From: Symbiodinium natans
Lineage: Eukaryota > Sar > Dinophyceae > Suessiales > Symbiodiniaceae
Assembly (NCBI GenBank): GCA_905221605.1
Contig: CAJNDS010002712.1
Coordinates: 579,501-643,500 of the forward strand
Direction of reading: 5' to 3'
Length of the DNA stretch: 64,000 bases
In this document: positions 1 to 11,104 of the stretch, one piece after another
How positions within the stretch are numbered: the stretch's first letter is position 1
How the letters are laid out: the number at the start of each line of letters is the position of its first letter
Translations under genes and position numbers: made by a program
The notes under the pieces: model-generated
The model's input: the letters and a program-made list of their open reading frames with translations, nothing else
Databases searched by the model: none
What the model was told of the DNA's origin: nothing

Positions 1-1290
1 GCAGATCGCTAGCAATCGAAATGCGAAAAATGGGACCTTTGTGGGTCGCAACGATGCTCGTACACATACCTATGTATATATATATATATATATATTCTTC
101 TGAACCGGGTACAGCGCATAGATGCAAACTTTCACGGACCCCAAAATGAGTCCGCAACATGTTTCCGCGTGGGATTTGGATTCATGGCGTGTTCGGGTTT
201 TTTGCCTTTGCAAATACTTCGTTGCGACCCTCGGCCGGCTGCTTCTCTGTTGCTCGTTCGGGGGGCGGCCGGGCAGACATGACGTGTCCACGGCCAAGGC
301 AGCCTGACGTGCGGCCTCCGACGCTCTTTGCGTCAGCTGAAGGCGTTCTGGCGCTTGAACGCCAAAACAAAGTGGTTCAAGGTTTCGGATGAAGATGTCT
401 CAGAAGGTTGCGCGGGTGGCTTTGTGTAGGAGCTTCCGGTGGCCGATGGCAAGTATAGCCTGTTCAGGCAAGGCCAACGAGGGTGAAGCAGTGAAGCCTT
501 TCAAAGCCCTCTGACCGAGCCAAGTTAAAGAAGAAAGTGCACAGAGTCACAGAGGCCCAGTATCTCTCAAGTTCCCCACACCAGCCCGAAGGCCTCTCTC
601 ATCCCTCTTCCGTGTCACTAGCATCACAGACATGCGGCGCACGCCGGTATTGGCTAACACCCTGTGCCAGGTCGGTGGATAGGCAGCATGCTCTTGCGCT
701 GATACCATGTGATCCAGGGCTCTGCTCTGGAGATTCCCATTCAGATTCGCCTCAAAGGCTTCCTTGTCGTGTCTCAAAAACCTCATAATTCTAGCAGACT
801 CCAGGCCGGAAGAATACATCTAGCTTTGCGGGCAGGCGCTGATGCTGCTCTCGGTGGAAAGAGCGAAAGGCGCGCCCAGGAAAGCTTGAAGATTAGGAGA
901 AGGGCAGAGTTGTGTTTGGTTGTGATCTTCGGGGGCCTGATGCCCATTCAGATACTCCAAGAGCTCTTGGTCTTGCAGCCGCCAAGAATGCTGGGCGATG
1001 CAGGCCCGGCTTCGGACTTCTTCGCGTACTTCGATCTTCTGCCTTCACGCGCAGAACTAGAAGAGAGCGACCTCTTCTTTGCAGGCTTTTGTCCCAGCCA
1101 TCTGCGATGCAATGCCAGCACATGCAACAACCACGATCTTCTGCCTGGATTGTGGTTAGACCTGCAAGCCTGCAGGCGAGGCTATCCTGGATCACTTTGC
1201 AGCGCTGCCAGTGTCTCGATTTCTTTTGATGGGCTCTTGCTCTTGCCTCAGCTCTGCACGCGTCTACCGTCTACACCCTAAGCCGCTACC
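1..1290. other. left-edge non-coding stretch
   Basis: I see no supportable gene. A short TA dinucleotide tract lies near 72-95. A 190-codon open frame (709-1281, +) exists, but its composition is not convincing, no domain is recognisable and other frames are open over the same bases. It is left unannotated. Confidence 0.5.
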
Positions 1291-1292
1291 AG

Positions 1293-1355
1293 GTGATCCA
1301 CTTCTGGCGGCGGATACAAAAGGATCAGTACCGGGAGTATGCGCCCCGACCTTGA
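1293..1355 (+). CDS. candidate terminal exon, unknown gene
   Basis: After the acceptor TACCAG at 1287-1292 a frame of 20 codons runs to TGA. It is rich in charged and aromatic residues (reads VIHFWRRIQKDQYREYAPRP). It has the AG|G acceptor typical of dinoflagellates. No family is recognised, and such a short frame may be chance. Confidence 0.25.
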   Translation: MIHFWRRIQKDQYREYAPRP

Positions 1356-1436
1356 AAGCAAGGGCTTGGGGCGGCGCTTTTTCTCCTCAGCCACTGAAGC
1401 ATCCGGAAAAGCCCTGCATTTTGAGAGGAGCACTCC

Positions 1437-1745
1437 AGGGTTGAGGGTTTAGGGTTTGTTTTAGGGTTGAGACTGTGTCTGTTGATTGGCTTGCTAGAGT
1501 ATGGGATGAGGCCAGTCAGTAGCACTGCAATAGCACTGGAAGCCTGTGCCTGGGCAGTTTCTGGCAACACCCAATGAAAAAAGGGTTTAGTTCAGGGTCC
1601 AGGGTTTCGGGTTTAGGGTTGCGGGCCCCTCTTGCGCGCCCAGGAGAGTTGCTTCCACGTCCTGCAGGACATGCTGGAGGACTCAGATGTGAACTGGAGG
1701 GCCCCTTGGACCTTGCTGTTTTGGGTTTAGTTTTCAGGGTTTTGG
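1437..1745. repeat. scattered TTTAGGG-like units
   Basis: Degenerate GGTTTAGGG units occur around 1441-1475, 1587-1620 and 1718-1742, interrupted by unique sequence. They are part of the telomere-like repeat background seen throughout the window. Confidence 0.7.
1469..1553 (+). repeat. truncated copy of a dispersed coding-type repeat
   Basis: This segment closely matches 27172-27240 over about 75 bases. Both copies read the same frame ending in a stop: ETVSVDWLARVWDEASQ here and ETVRVDWLARVWESSQ there. Several differences are synonymous and one indel is a whole codon. In this copy the similarity begins directly after TTTAGGG-like repeats, so it looks like a 5'-truncated duplicate of the end of the 26983-27222 reading frame. 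Confidence 0.55.
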
Positions 1746-2505
1746 GGGGGGAGGGGGTTCGTGGATCAGAAGGTTATGTTCTCCGTCTTCGGTAGCTTCA
1801 GCAGACCTAGACGCCCTCAACCCATGCCACATGCTTGGGCCACCACAACGCTGGACAAACGTACTGGTTCATGTCTTTATAAGTTTAGAGAGGAGCAAGA
1901 TCATCTTGCCTGAGGATGTGGAGAGCTTGCTGCGCCTCCACGGCAGCCGCGCCCTGGCTGTATACTGAGGCCTTGTGGTAGATTGTTGTCTGTTGTAGCA
2001 GGACTGTCTTTGGTGCAGTTCTCTTTAGCACTCCTTGCAGAAGTAGAAACAGCATCATCCGGAGAGGGAGAATTCAAAGACCATCAGATGGACAAGGCCA
2101 CTTCAATGCCAAGCCTGCCGACGTGGAGTTCCTGGCCCCGGCTGCAGATATGGCAGCTAGACATCACTGGTCAGCTTGTGTCGGGCAACCCCAACACCTG
2201 CACGAAGCGCCTTCCCATTCCGATCAGAGTCCCTCAACTATCTTGAACACCTCGGACCCCAAAGTGTCTCGTTTCTCTGAACCCTCGAAGGCTCCCTGAA
2301 GTTTACACACCCTACACACTTCTGCAGTTGGAGCCTAAGCCTCTTTAAACTCTAGACCCTAAGGCCACAAGGCAAGCCGGAAGTCCCGAACCCCCACCCC
2401 GAAGCCCTCGAAATGCCCAGGTGAACACCGGCACCCCTGAGGAGCTGAACCTCAGCCCCTCACTGCTCATGTCGAGCCCTGAGGCCCAGGAGGCGACTCT
2501 GAGGC

Positions 2506-2524
2506 GGGGGGGGGGGGGGGGGGG
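2506..2524. repeat. G homopolymer (19 bp)
   Basis: An uninterrupted run of G. Similar tracts recur at 4656-4680, 32734, 52733-52774, 53500 and elsewhere. Confidence 0.9.
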
Positions 2525-2660
2525 AGGTGCAGAGGGTTTGGTATGTTTGCGAGTGGGAAGCCGACATTCGGAGCAGAGATTTCAAGCACAATTTACCTAG
2601 GTCGCGCCAGCTAGACATCCAGCAAGCCCTGCCCTGTGCCCAAGGCACGCATAGAACGGT

Positions 2661-2792
2661 ATGGCCGAACCCCCCCACCTACTCCATGACACTGAAAGGC
2701 TTACTGCCCTGCGGCAGATATCCCCCGGGGAAGAGCTGATCACCAGCTATTTCACCAACTTGGACAATGAGGAGCTTCGCTGGGAGTGGGGA
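2661..2792 (+). CDS. SET-domain exon (C-terminal half of SET core)
   Basis: The frame reads ERLTALRQISPGEELITSYF followed by TNLDNEELRWEWG. This matches the end of the SET lysine-methyltransferase core, where AlR-D/Q-I-x-pGEEL-x-isYf follows the NHSCxPN strand. The NHSC motif itself is not in this exon and should sit in an upstream exon that I could not locate. A GT at 2793-2794 could serve as donor. Family membership rests on the GEEL-x-x-SYF motif and the preceding ALRxI. SET proteins methylate histone or other lysines using SAM. The start given is the in-frame ATG; the true exon start may be an acceptor. Confidence 0.5.
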
Positions 2793-3241
2793 GTGCCAGT
2801 TCATGTGCTTGGATGCGTTCAAGGATTTTGTGGGTGCTGCTTCAGTAGACTCTACAGCATACTTAGCACGGCCCTAGTTACGTGTTGTGGTCTCCGGCTG
2901 TCTATTTAGCTCACTTGGCCTCCCTTCTTGCGAAAGCAGCAGCAGCCAGGATGTTCTCTTCAGGCACGGATCAAGCTGCTGTTAGGGGTTGCTTCAGCTT
3001 CGTGTCCGCGGCAAGTAGTTTGTCATCTTTTAGAGACAGGTGCGATGTCGAGACTTGCATCAGAGGGCTTAGGGCTTAGAGCTGGATTTGCAAGTTTATA
3101 AGGTTCAGTAGGGTGAGGGGGATAAATTCGCAAGGACCAAGCCTGGGGTGTTGGGCAGTGTAGGGTGCAACTAGGGATGATCTATATAGGCTTTGGGGTT
3201 CGGGGTTCATCACAATTAGGGAATGTATAAGGTTTCATCTG

Positions 3242-3433
3242 GTGAGAGGTAGGCTACTCCCTGCCAGGTGGAACATGTACTTGGAGGGGAATTCCGAGAT
3301 CCTGGATGTCGGCGACGCTTCTCGGGCTGAAACACAATGCAGGGCGGGCCATGTCGCGATCAGTGTGGCAAGTTGGCTTGTGCAGCCAAATGAGGGCGGT
3401 GTCCGAAAGCCTGAGTCTTCGCCTTCGTTTTAA
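3242..3433 (+). CDS. weak candidate terminal exon
   Basis: After CTGCCAG (to about 3267) a frame runs to TAA at 3431-3433 with a soluble-protein-like composition (reads GNSEILDVGDASRAETQ in the middle). No domain is recognised and other frames are partly open. Confidence 0.2.
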   Translation: MRGRLLPARWNMYLEGNSEILDVGDASRAETQCRAGHVAISVASWLVQPNEGGVRKPESSPSF

Positions 3434-3437
3434 TTAG

Positions 3438-3853
3438 GCTCTGAACCAAAAGACGCACAAGCGTGTGAAAGCCATTGAAAACCTAGAACTTACGCAGGAA
3501 TCCGCGCAAGGTTTGCGCAAGGCACCTGCAAGCGCGTGTTTAGTTGAAGCTGCTGGCCCGCAACGCAAACATCCCCGTGTGGCAAACGGGCTGCGGAGTT
3601 TTTGAACTTGTCCTGTTTAACATCTCTCATCACTCTTGTAAGATGGCGTCAGTTAAGCTAGTTTTAAGCTGCCCGTGGACTTGACATCACGGCAGAACAA
3701 GTTTTGCGGGGACTCCGTGCGCGCAAGGCCCGCAAGGATGAAACACGGGCAAAGGCTTTGTGGGCAACCGACAATAGGTTTGCATCCAGCTTTGATCCAT
3801 TCTGTCTCTCGTGCTCAGCAGCACGCTTGTGGAATGTTGCTAGCGCTTGCTGA
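3438..3853 (+). pseudogene. possible decayed coding region
   Basis: Two coding-like frames lie close together. At 3438-3605 one reads NQKTHKRVKAIENLELTQES and onward to TGA. At 3668-3853 another reads TAEQVLRGLRARKARKDETR and onward to TGA. They are charged and helix-like, lack a clear start, and are separated by stops. They may be two exons of one gene or remnants of an element; no family is recognised. Confidence 0.25.
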
Positions 3854-3905
3854 TTCTGGTACGACCAAGACACAAACCTTGCCAACTCGAAGCAGTGCCT
3901 CCTGA

Positions 3906-5340
3906 AGCTACGAACCTCTCAAACCCTATAAGAACCTAAAACCTTGAAGCCTCAAAACCGATACCTCTCTCCAGAGAGGCGTGTAGTCCCTTAAGTCGGC
4001 GCCAGGAGTGCTGTTTTGACGAGCAGGATCCTTGGCGGGATCCTGGTCGGTTTTCGTGCAGTAGGCCGCCTTTGAGAACTCGAAAAAGCTTGTGAGTGTC
4101 CGCCGGTTCTGAGAAGTTGTTTTGGGCCATTACAGTGCAGCGCAGCCATGAAAAACAGTGCTGAGGGGGCTCTTCGTGTCGCCACGCTTTCGATGCTGGA
4201 GCCGGCAGCAGACGAGGAGGGGGCTTCGCCTGAACTGTTTCGGGCCATGTTCAACCGTTAGGAAGGCTTGGGATACTTTGGGCTGGTTCCCAGAGATGCA
4301 TGGTGTCGAATTCCAAGCACGAGACTTGTTGAGACTGCTGCTCCCTTCAGACTTCTTCCGGCGCTCCATAGTTCCAGTGGATGCAAGACGGCGTTGCGTG
4401 CACTCTCTCGATTGGCGTATGTTTTCATCGCGTTTCGATGGACAAAGAACTGCCAGCCACCGGAAGCCTCAAGCCCGAATCCCACATCCCACACACAAGA
4501 CATCCCAAAGCATCGCCTCACAAGGCAAGCGCGCCCAAACCTCGGACCTCGGAGCTCCCTTGAACGTACGGAAGCCATCAAGCCTGAAGCCTTCAGCTTC
4601 CCTCTGTCTGGCAAGGCTCTGCGGGTGCCCAGGCTGGCTGGGGTTTATCGGTTGCGGGGGGGGGGGGGGGGGGGGGGGGGAGATTTTGGCGGTTTGGTAT
4701 AGCGGTGCTGTATATGTACACACATACACATATATGTAGACACATATATGTATACACAATACACATATATAATAGACCACAAGCTGTGTTCCTTTGAGGG
4801 TTCGGGAATGTGGCTGCCAGATCTGCACGCAGGACTCTTAGAAACAAGTCCAGTTCCCCGCGAAGGTGCCAAACCCCGCCTTTAGCGGACTTCCAGGGGC
4901 CTCTCCGCTGCTCTTTGGCGCGTCTGGCCTATGAGCTCTGTCCCCTCGGCAAGAGTTTGGGGTTTAGGGCTTAGGGTTTCGGGATTAGGGTTGGGGGGGG
5001 TCCGGGTTTATCGTGGGCCTTCGGCTCCTCGAGCTGATGCCAAGACCCCGGCAAGTTAAGCCCTAAGTCCTCCAGCCCCGAACCCGGAAAGCTGAAGTGT
5101 TTGACTCGCTCTACAGATGGGCATATACTCGTATTACTCAATATTACTCAATAATATTCAATATGACTCAAGATGACTCAAGATGACTCAATATTACTCA
5201 GAGTACTCATATATAGCCTATGAGTTTTGAATGGTCGTCTCAACTATGACTCAGACTATGACCGTGTGATTTCTTTACTTTGAAGCACTCCGAACCCTTC
5301 CCCCCTCCCCCCAAACCCAAATTTTCAAGGAAGTAGGGAA
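3906..5340. other. repeat-rich stretch without a gene
   Basis: The stretch holds a 25-bp G run (4656-4680), an alternating TA/CA tract (4707-4770), TTTAGGG-like units (4958-4990) and a TCA-rich minisatellite (5133-5215). A 193-codon open frame (4158-4739, +) has competing open frames on both strands and runs into the G tract, so I do not call it a gene. Confidence 0.5.
5133..5215. repeat. 10-bp minisatellite with TGACTCA cores
   Basis: Imperfect units of the type ATTACTCAAT and GATGACTCAA repeat about eight times. Several contain TGACTCA, the AP-1-type palindrome. Nothing shows that it is functional here. Confidence 0.7.
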
Positions 5341-5348
5341 GTCTCGAG

Positions 5349-5424
5349 GTGGGCAGCTGTGGAGGAGCAGCAAGCAGCTACGCAGACGAGGGCCCACTGG
5401 CGCCAAAGGCAGCCAGAATACCTG
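5349..5424 (+). CDS. candidate internal exon, helical
   Basis: Acceptor TCGAG|G and donor CTG|GTTGG bound a frame of 25 codons that reads WAAVEEQQAATQTRAHWRQR then QPEYL. It is amphipathic and rich in Q, E and R. The gene is unknown. Confidence 0.3.
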
Positions 5425-6139
5425 GTTGGATGAGCAGGGTTTGTGGGGTTGGGGGTTTTACAGATGTTTCGGATGCACCAACGCTAAACCCTAAATCCAG
5501 GATCTCTGTCACGGGTCGTTTCCCCGCATTCGCCAGTGTGAGAGTCGAAAATGGGGGAGTTTCTTTTGGGTCGAGTCGAGGAGGTTGACCTGGGCACTTG
5601 GCGGCCCAGTGGTACCCGGTACCTCTTCTTGGGTTCTGGGTCCCGAAGTAACAAACAAGCAATGCTATTCGTTGTGTGAATAGCTGAGACAGCATGAATT
5701 GCTCAGCTACTTTGGGGAGAGCCTTTGTAGCCTGCAGTAGACTCGTCTTGAGAGCCACTGGCACTCTTGCCCTGTTGCCTGGATGGTGCCAGGTGAGCGG
5801 GTTGCGTCGTACTCGATCATGCATGCCATGATCCTGCGGAATCGTGGTGCTTTAGCCAGCAGGAACGAGACTTCCGCGGTTCAACCAGGAGTGTTTTGTC
5901 AGGGCGACTGTGAAGATGGGCATTCGTACTGCACTGAAGCACAAACTCAACGGCCCACCAGCCAGCATGTTTGACTTGTTTGACTAAAGCAAGCACGAAA
6001 GACGTATAGCCACTTCTAGTGCATGTCAAGTTGTAGGGGAGAGTTGGTGTGTATAGGTGCCTTGATTGACAGCACATCCCCTTGCAGCACCCTCTTGGGC
6101 TCCGCATCGAAGCTATTTAGTTGTGGATCCGCTTCGCAC

Positions 6140-7123
6140 ATGGTGTTCAGGGTCTGCGTCGCTGTGCTGCTGCTCGCCAATGCCGATGGTCAAGATTGCT
6201 CTGGCCACGGTGTCACTTGGGGCCCGGGAATCGGACCACCTCCGTCCGGTTGCGGGCAGGGCCCCGGTGGTGACACAAATCCCGGAGGCAGTAGCGGATG
6301 TCAGAACCCATCTTGTGCCAGCCCACCATGTGCAGCACCTTTGCTGGGTGATGTAGGCTGCACGACTGCAGCAGGTGTGGAAACTCTCAACCATGAGATG
6401 TTGCAGGCAGGAAACTCCATCGCGAGCGGCGCACACATCTTTGGCCCCTTCGAAGCTGGTTTTACCCAGCAGCAGCAGGGCATCATCGAAGGGTGGGGGT
6501 GCACAGACGCATCACTCGTGTACGATCCCGATGGCGGAACAGATATAGGCATTGCAGAAGCAAAAGTCGCCTATGCTTGCAACATACAGTTCCCTCGTGT
6601 GGTTGGTTCTACGTACTATGGAGTTGTCGGTCCTTGCGGTGGTCACACAGGTGATTACCACTTCCACCGGAGCCTCAGCTGTTTGTACGCAGCTTCAGGC
6701 GGTCATTCCAGCAAAGTTGGCGATGTCGCTTCTCATGGCCTGTATGGCAAGTGGGAAGATTTCAACTTAAACAGATTGCCCCTGCTGGATGCTTGCGGAG
6801 CACATATTGGTCCGACCCCCGAGTCTTCCACACCAGTGTACCATTACCATGTCCAAGACAAACCACCGTACACGGTGGGTTGTCACGGGCCAAGTGCCTC
6901 AGGAGGATTGGTGAGCATTTCCGTATGCCGGTCGCTGTACAATGATTGTGATGATGATGGTGGGGCTGGCACATCAGTCAGTACTTCCACGGGAAGCATC
7001 TCGTATGACTTGTTTTGTCCCTGCTTCGACGCAGCAGGTTCCAACATGGGCAACAGCATTCAGGAGCTTCCTGCTTTGAGCACGAATGACATCTATTATG
7101 TTGAGGGTTCTTCGCCGACGACC

Positions 7124-7154
<31 letters not shown>

Positions 7155-7738
7155 CCACCACCACCACCACCACCACCACCACCACCACGACCACCACGAC
7201 CACCACCACCACCACCACAACCGCAACCACAACCACAACCGAAACCACAACCACAACCACAACCACAAGCACCACCACCACTGCTGCCTCAGCCACCACA
7301 GCCACCAGCATCACCACCACAACTTCCATGACCTCTGCCACCGACAGCGGCAGCACGACCGTCACGACCCCCTCAGCAACACTAGGCACTGGCTCCAGCA
7401 TTAGCAGCAGCATGACCAGCGCTACAACGACCACCAGCACCGCCAGCGCCACGACCGTTTCAAACGTGACACCGGACACCACCTCAGAAGGCACGAAGCT
7501 CATCTACCTGACCGAAACTTGGATTGAACAGGAACCCCGAACTGCACTGAAATTCTTGAATTGCAAAGAAAACAGCGAAGACTCTTCCAATACAGTCCAG
7601 TCTCATCATGTCATTGTTCTTCATCGTTTATGTACACTGTGTTGTAGTAGAACTGCTACAGTGCCAGCATTGGTCAAGAAATGTTTCTTAGCGCCTTCTA
7701 GCCCAAAGGGGCCTGCTAGCACCTCTACCGGACTCTAG
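6140..7738 (+). CDS. secreted YHYH-domain protein with threonine-rich tract
   Basis: The product is predicted to be 532 residues from the ATG at 6140. That start is preferred to the upstream in-frame 6023 codon because it begins a clear signal peptide (MVFRVCVAVLLLANADG). The mature part is Cys/Gly/Pro-rich, then carries the YHYH-family signature: GDYHFH (about residues 171-176), LYGKWED (201-207), LDACGAHIGPTPES and YHYHVQDKPPYTVGCHGP (from 234). The His motifs are typical of the YHYH family (PF14240), whose molecular role is not established. From about residue 327 a nearly pure Thr run of some 40 residues is encoded by ACC/ACA, then a Thr/Ser/Ala mucin-like stretch. This suggests an O-glycosylated extracellular or cell-surface protein. 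The last 80 residues are less convincing: a GC at 7492 could be a donor, in which case the true C-terminus lies elsewhere. No intron is needed for the domain itself. Confidence 0.75.
7117..7290 (+). repeat. ACC trinucleotide tract coding poly-Thr
   Basis: An (ACC)n run with ACA and ACG interruptions lies inside the YHYH gene. Such a tract is likely to vary in length between alleles. Confidence 0.85.
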
Positions 7739-7819
7739 CGCTTAGGGACTGTGAAGCCTCGCTATCCAGCCTGAGCCTTGGAAAAAGTGACCAGTCTGGA
7801 GACATACTTTTTTGAGCCC

Positions 7820-8260
7820 TTTGAAAACGCATTTTCTGCCGAGAGAGAAAGAGAGCTGGGCCGGGTTCACTCCGTAAGGCGGGGCCCCTTCGCTGGGAAG
7901 AAGGAGAAGAAAGAAGAAGAAGAAGAAGAAGAAGAAGAAGAAGAAGAAGAAGAAGAAGAAGAAGAAGAAGAAGAAGAAGAAGAAGAAGAAAAAGACGAAG
8001 AAGAAGAGAGATGTGAAATGCATTTCTGGGCCCTTGGCAAACGCTTTTGCAAGTCCTCCGCGACATGCGTTTCTGGGCACTTGGGGGGGAATCGCGGAAA
8101 CATGTTTTGGGCGCCCGCGCGACACATCTTTGTGTGTGCATCTTTGTGTTTTGCAAAGCAAGTGGGGATCCTCAGAAAGAAAGAAAGACACACACTCCGT
8201 TTCACATAGACAAATGAACACTCGGCGGCTTTTGCGTGCAGGAAGGAAGGAAAGCTTGAG
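7820..8260. repeat. GAA microsatellite flanked by degenerate 40-50 bp repeats
   Basis: A (GAA)n/(GAAGAA)n run covers about 7900-8008. On both sides are degenerate copies of a unit resembling ATGCRTTTCTGGGCNCTTGG (7828, 8018, 8063, 8100). These give open frames on both strands (Glu-rich +, Ser/Phe/Leu-rich -), which I regard as repeat artefacts. Confidence 0.7.
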
Positions 8261-8269
8261 AGACAAAGC

Positions 8270-10170
8270 GGTTAAAGTTTAAATATGCCAAAAACCGAAG
8301 ATAAGGAAGCAATGATGCAATGTTTCTTTCCCGAATGAGTGGCGAAGGGCTTGACTGGAGGCCCTGCGTGCTGAGAGGACGCTTAGGTCCCCGGATGATT
8401 GAAATTCAGAGCAGCTTCTTTTCTGAATCAAGCCGGCAGAATAGGAAGATATGTCATACCATGTGAACAAACGATGGTGGCTTGTCGTACATAGCAGTAC
8501 TTTCTTCATCGCCTCAGGAAAGCTCAACATCGGGCCACTGTCTCTTTGGAGGCATGCTTGCCATCGCCACGGTGATGCTTTCTTAGCTGTGGGGCAGGTT
8601 TCGTGTTTGGGGACTACTCGGAGATCAGGAGTTCATGATAGTGTGTATTTGGCTTCGCATGTCATACTTGAAAAAAAGAAGCTGGTGGGCCCTGTTCTGC
8701 GGCCATAGTGTTCCAGGGACCTTCAGCCCCATCCTTCGAATGCCTGGTTTTTGAACTTGGCTTCAAGGGTTTGTGTTCGGGGGCTGGGGGAACCACAAGT
8801 AGCCAGGACGACCCTGGAAGCATAACTCCGGGAGCCAAAGGCTCTCGGAGCAGTTGAACATGGTGGTTCCTGCGAACTCAGACGTTGGTGCTTCAGTCTC
8901 TAGTCAGAACAGGCCTTATCCGTGTAAAATTGCTATGAATGATTGCTTCGTTAGCCAAGTATTCTTTCGGGTTCAAAAGCTTCCAAACGTCAGAAAGACT
9001 GCAATGCGGTTGCGGGCACCATGTTTTTCCATGCTTCCTTCCCGTGACTTGGACACGGTGTCAGCGGCGAGGTCTGTCAGATTTTGTGAGCAGAAAGCAG
9101 AATGTATAGTAGTATGGAGCAAGAGTAGGAGCAGTACGAGTTGTAAATTAATGGTACACGCCTAGAAAATACTGCTGCGTGTGGAAAGCTTGGAAAACCT
9201 CCCGCGATTTATGCTAACGTCGGACTTCCACAGAAGTGGCCAGCTGGCCACATGCGGAGGAGCAGGCTCATGCCACAGCCAACTTGAAAGAGCGTCATGG
9301 CAGAGTACTGGATCGTGACATTTTGACAGGCTGCAGTATGTCTTCAACTAGCATTCGCAGTCATATATACAGACATAAATATAAGTATTGGTTGTCAATA
9401 CAAATACAAATATAAATAAGCAAAAACAAATAAAAAACAAATAAATAAGTATATATATATACACAGATAGATGTTCTATATGTATGTATATATACATATA
9501 TACAAAAACATATGCTCCATATATATATATATATAAATATAAATAAATAAATAAATATATCTATATATATATATATATATTTATCAGCACCATGCCGTGC
9601 GAAGAAACAAAAAGCCTAGCATACCCCACCTTGCATGACGTGTTACGGCTTATAGGGCTATAGTACCCAAAGCCACGACCTCGCTACCTGAGGCGACCGC
9701 CCGGGCGCCATCGCTGCACTTCGGGGACTTGCCGCGCGCGCTGAGCGCGGCCTCGCGGCGGAGCCGCCTGAAAGCAGTTACCCTAAACCCTGAACCGTTT
9801 ATAAACCCTAGAAAAGTGGGGTTCAATAGTGTCCTACGTAGGGGTATCTTTTTCGGGGGCGAAAAGGTCTGTGGTCGACGGCTACCTGCAGCTGGCTGAA
9901 TGGCTGCTAGAAGAGAATGTCGAGGCCGCGGTCTGGGGTTTAAGGGTTTCGGGCTTGGGGTTTGGGGTGCCGCCCGACTCTCTGGAGCCTAGAACGACTG
10001 GGCTTTAAGGGTTTTGCAGGGAAGCTCCCTCAAAGCGAGAAAGCCTGCTCATGGGATGTTGGCGCATGAACCTGATGGGCTGCCCTGTCCAGAGAGGCAA
10101 GGATTTAAGATGAAAAGTGCCGGCACCCTAGACCGAAAAGTTCCCACAAGCCGGAGCTGCTTCACGCACC
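8270..10170. other. non-coding stretch with an AT-rich block
   Basis: No gene is supported. AT-rich simple sequence (ATA, TAAA, TATA tracts) fills about 9360-9590. It is followed by a GC-rich patch (9680-9770) and telomere-like units near 9775-9810 and 9940-9970. Confidence 0.5.
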
Positions 10171-10179
10171 CCTTTGCAG

Positions 10180-10254
10180 GAGGCCGAAAAGTATGCCGAG
10201 GAAGCGGTGAGGCTTCGAAACAAGGAGCGGGGAGCACTGCACTACGACGAGTAT
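10180..10254 (+). CDS. candidate internal exon, charged helix
   Basis: The acceptor CTTTGCAG|G and donor TAT|GTGTCT bound exactly 25 codons in phase 0, reading EAEKYAEEAVRLRNKERGAL then HYDEY. It is strongly helix-forming. The family is not recognised. Confidence 0.4.
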
Positions 10255-10798
10255 GTGTCTGGTTGTTTACGCAGCAAATTTGTTTTTCATTTTCATTTTC
10301 TGGGAAGGGACTGACGTGAGTTGTAGATTCCAGATCATATGCAAAGCTGACATCCGTCTTGCGCCGTGGTGCACGGCACGCTAAACCGTTAAACATACCG
10401 GCGCCGCAACGCAGAACCGATGGGCGAGAGGCAAGCCCGCTCATATGATATCGAAACCCGCGCCCACGGACGAGAGTTGCAGGACCCCATGGCTCACTTC
10501 AGACTTGGCCTGGCTCCCCAGAAAGGAACGCGCTGTGCTTCTTCTGCTTGGGTTTCGCGGTGCGCGGGGGATCCTGGGGGTGGGGTCTTGTGACATGCAT
10601 TGGGGCTTAGCGGTTCTTCTTATTAGCTTTGCGTTTGTGGTTGAAGGTTCAGCATGTGGCGCGTGGTGCACATCCAAAGTATGCGGCCATGACTCGGCGC
10701 GTCAGGGTTTTGTGTACCATCGGGGGCACTTGGAAGCTCAGAAAGCTGTGCTACTGGAAAGAACCATGCTGCAATGGTCAAGGTTTGAATCATTAACA

Positions 10799-11104
10799 TC
10801 TCTCTCTCTCTCTCTGTCTCTTGCTTGCGCTCTCTCTCTCTCTCTGTCTCTCTCTCTCTCTCTCTCGCTCTTTCTCTCCTTCCTTCTGTTTTGTGTTTTT
10901 GTTTTATTTGTTCATTTGTTTCTTCCTCTCTCTCTCTCACTCACTCTCTCACTCTCACTCACTCTCACTCACTCTCACTCACTCTCACTCACTCTCACTC
11001 ACTCTCACTCACTCTCACTCACTCTCACTCACTCTCACTCACTCTCACTCACTCTCACTCACTCTCACTCACTCACTCTCTTTGTCTCTCTCTTTCTCTC
11101 CCTC
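10799..11104. repeat. CT-rich microsatellite and 10-bp minisatellite
   Basis: A (CT)n tract (10799-10866) is followed by an array of CTCTCACTCA-type units (10927-11075). The long Ser/Leu/Thr/His open frames in all three + frames come from the repeat and are not annotated. Confidence 0.9.

Noticed and set aside
709-1281. 190-codon open frame on the + strand
   Set aside because: No domain, no splice or start context, and other frames are open over the same bases.
7725-8266. Glu-rich + and Ser/Phe/Leu-rich minus frames
   Set aside because: They are translations of the GAA run and flanking degenerate repeats.
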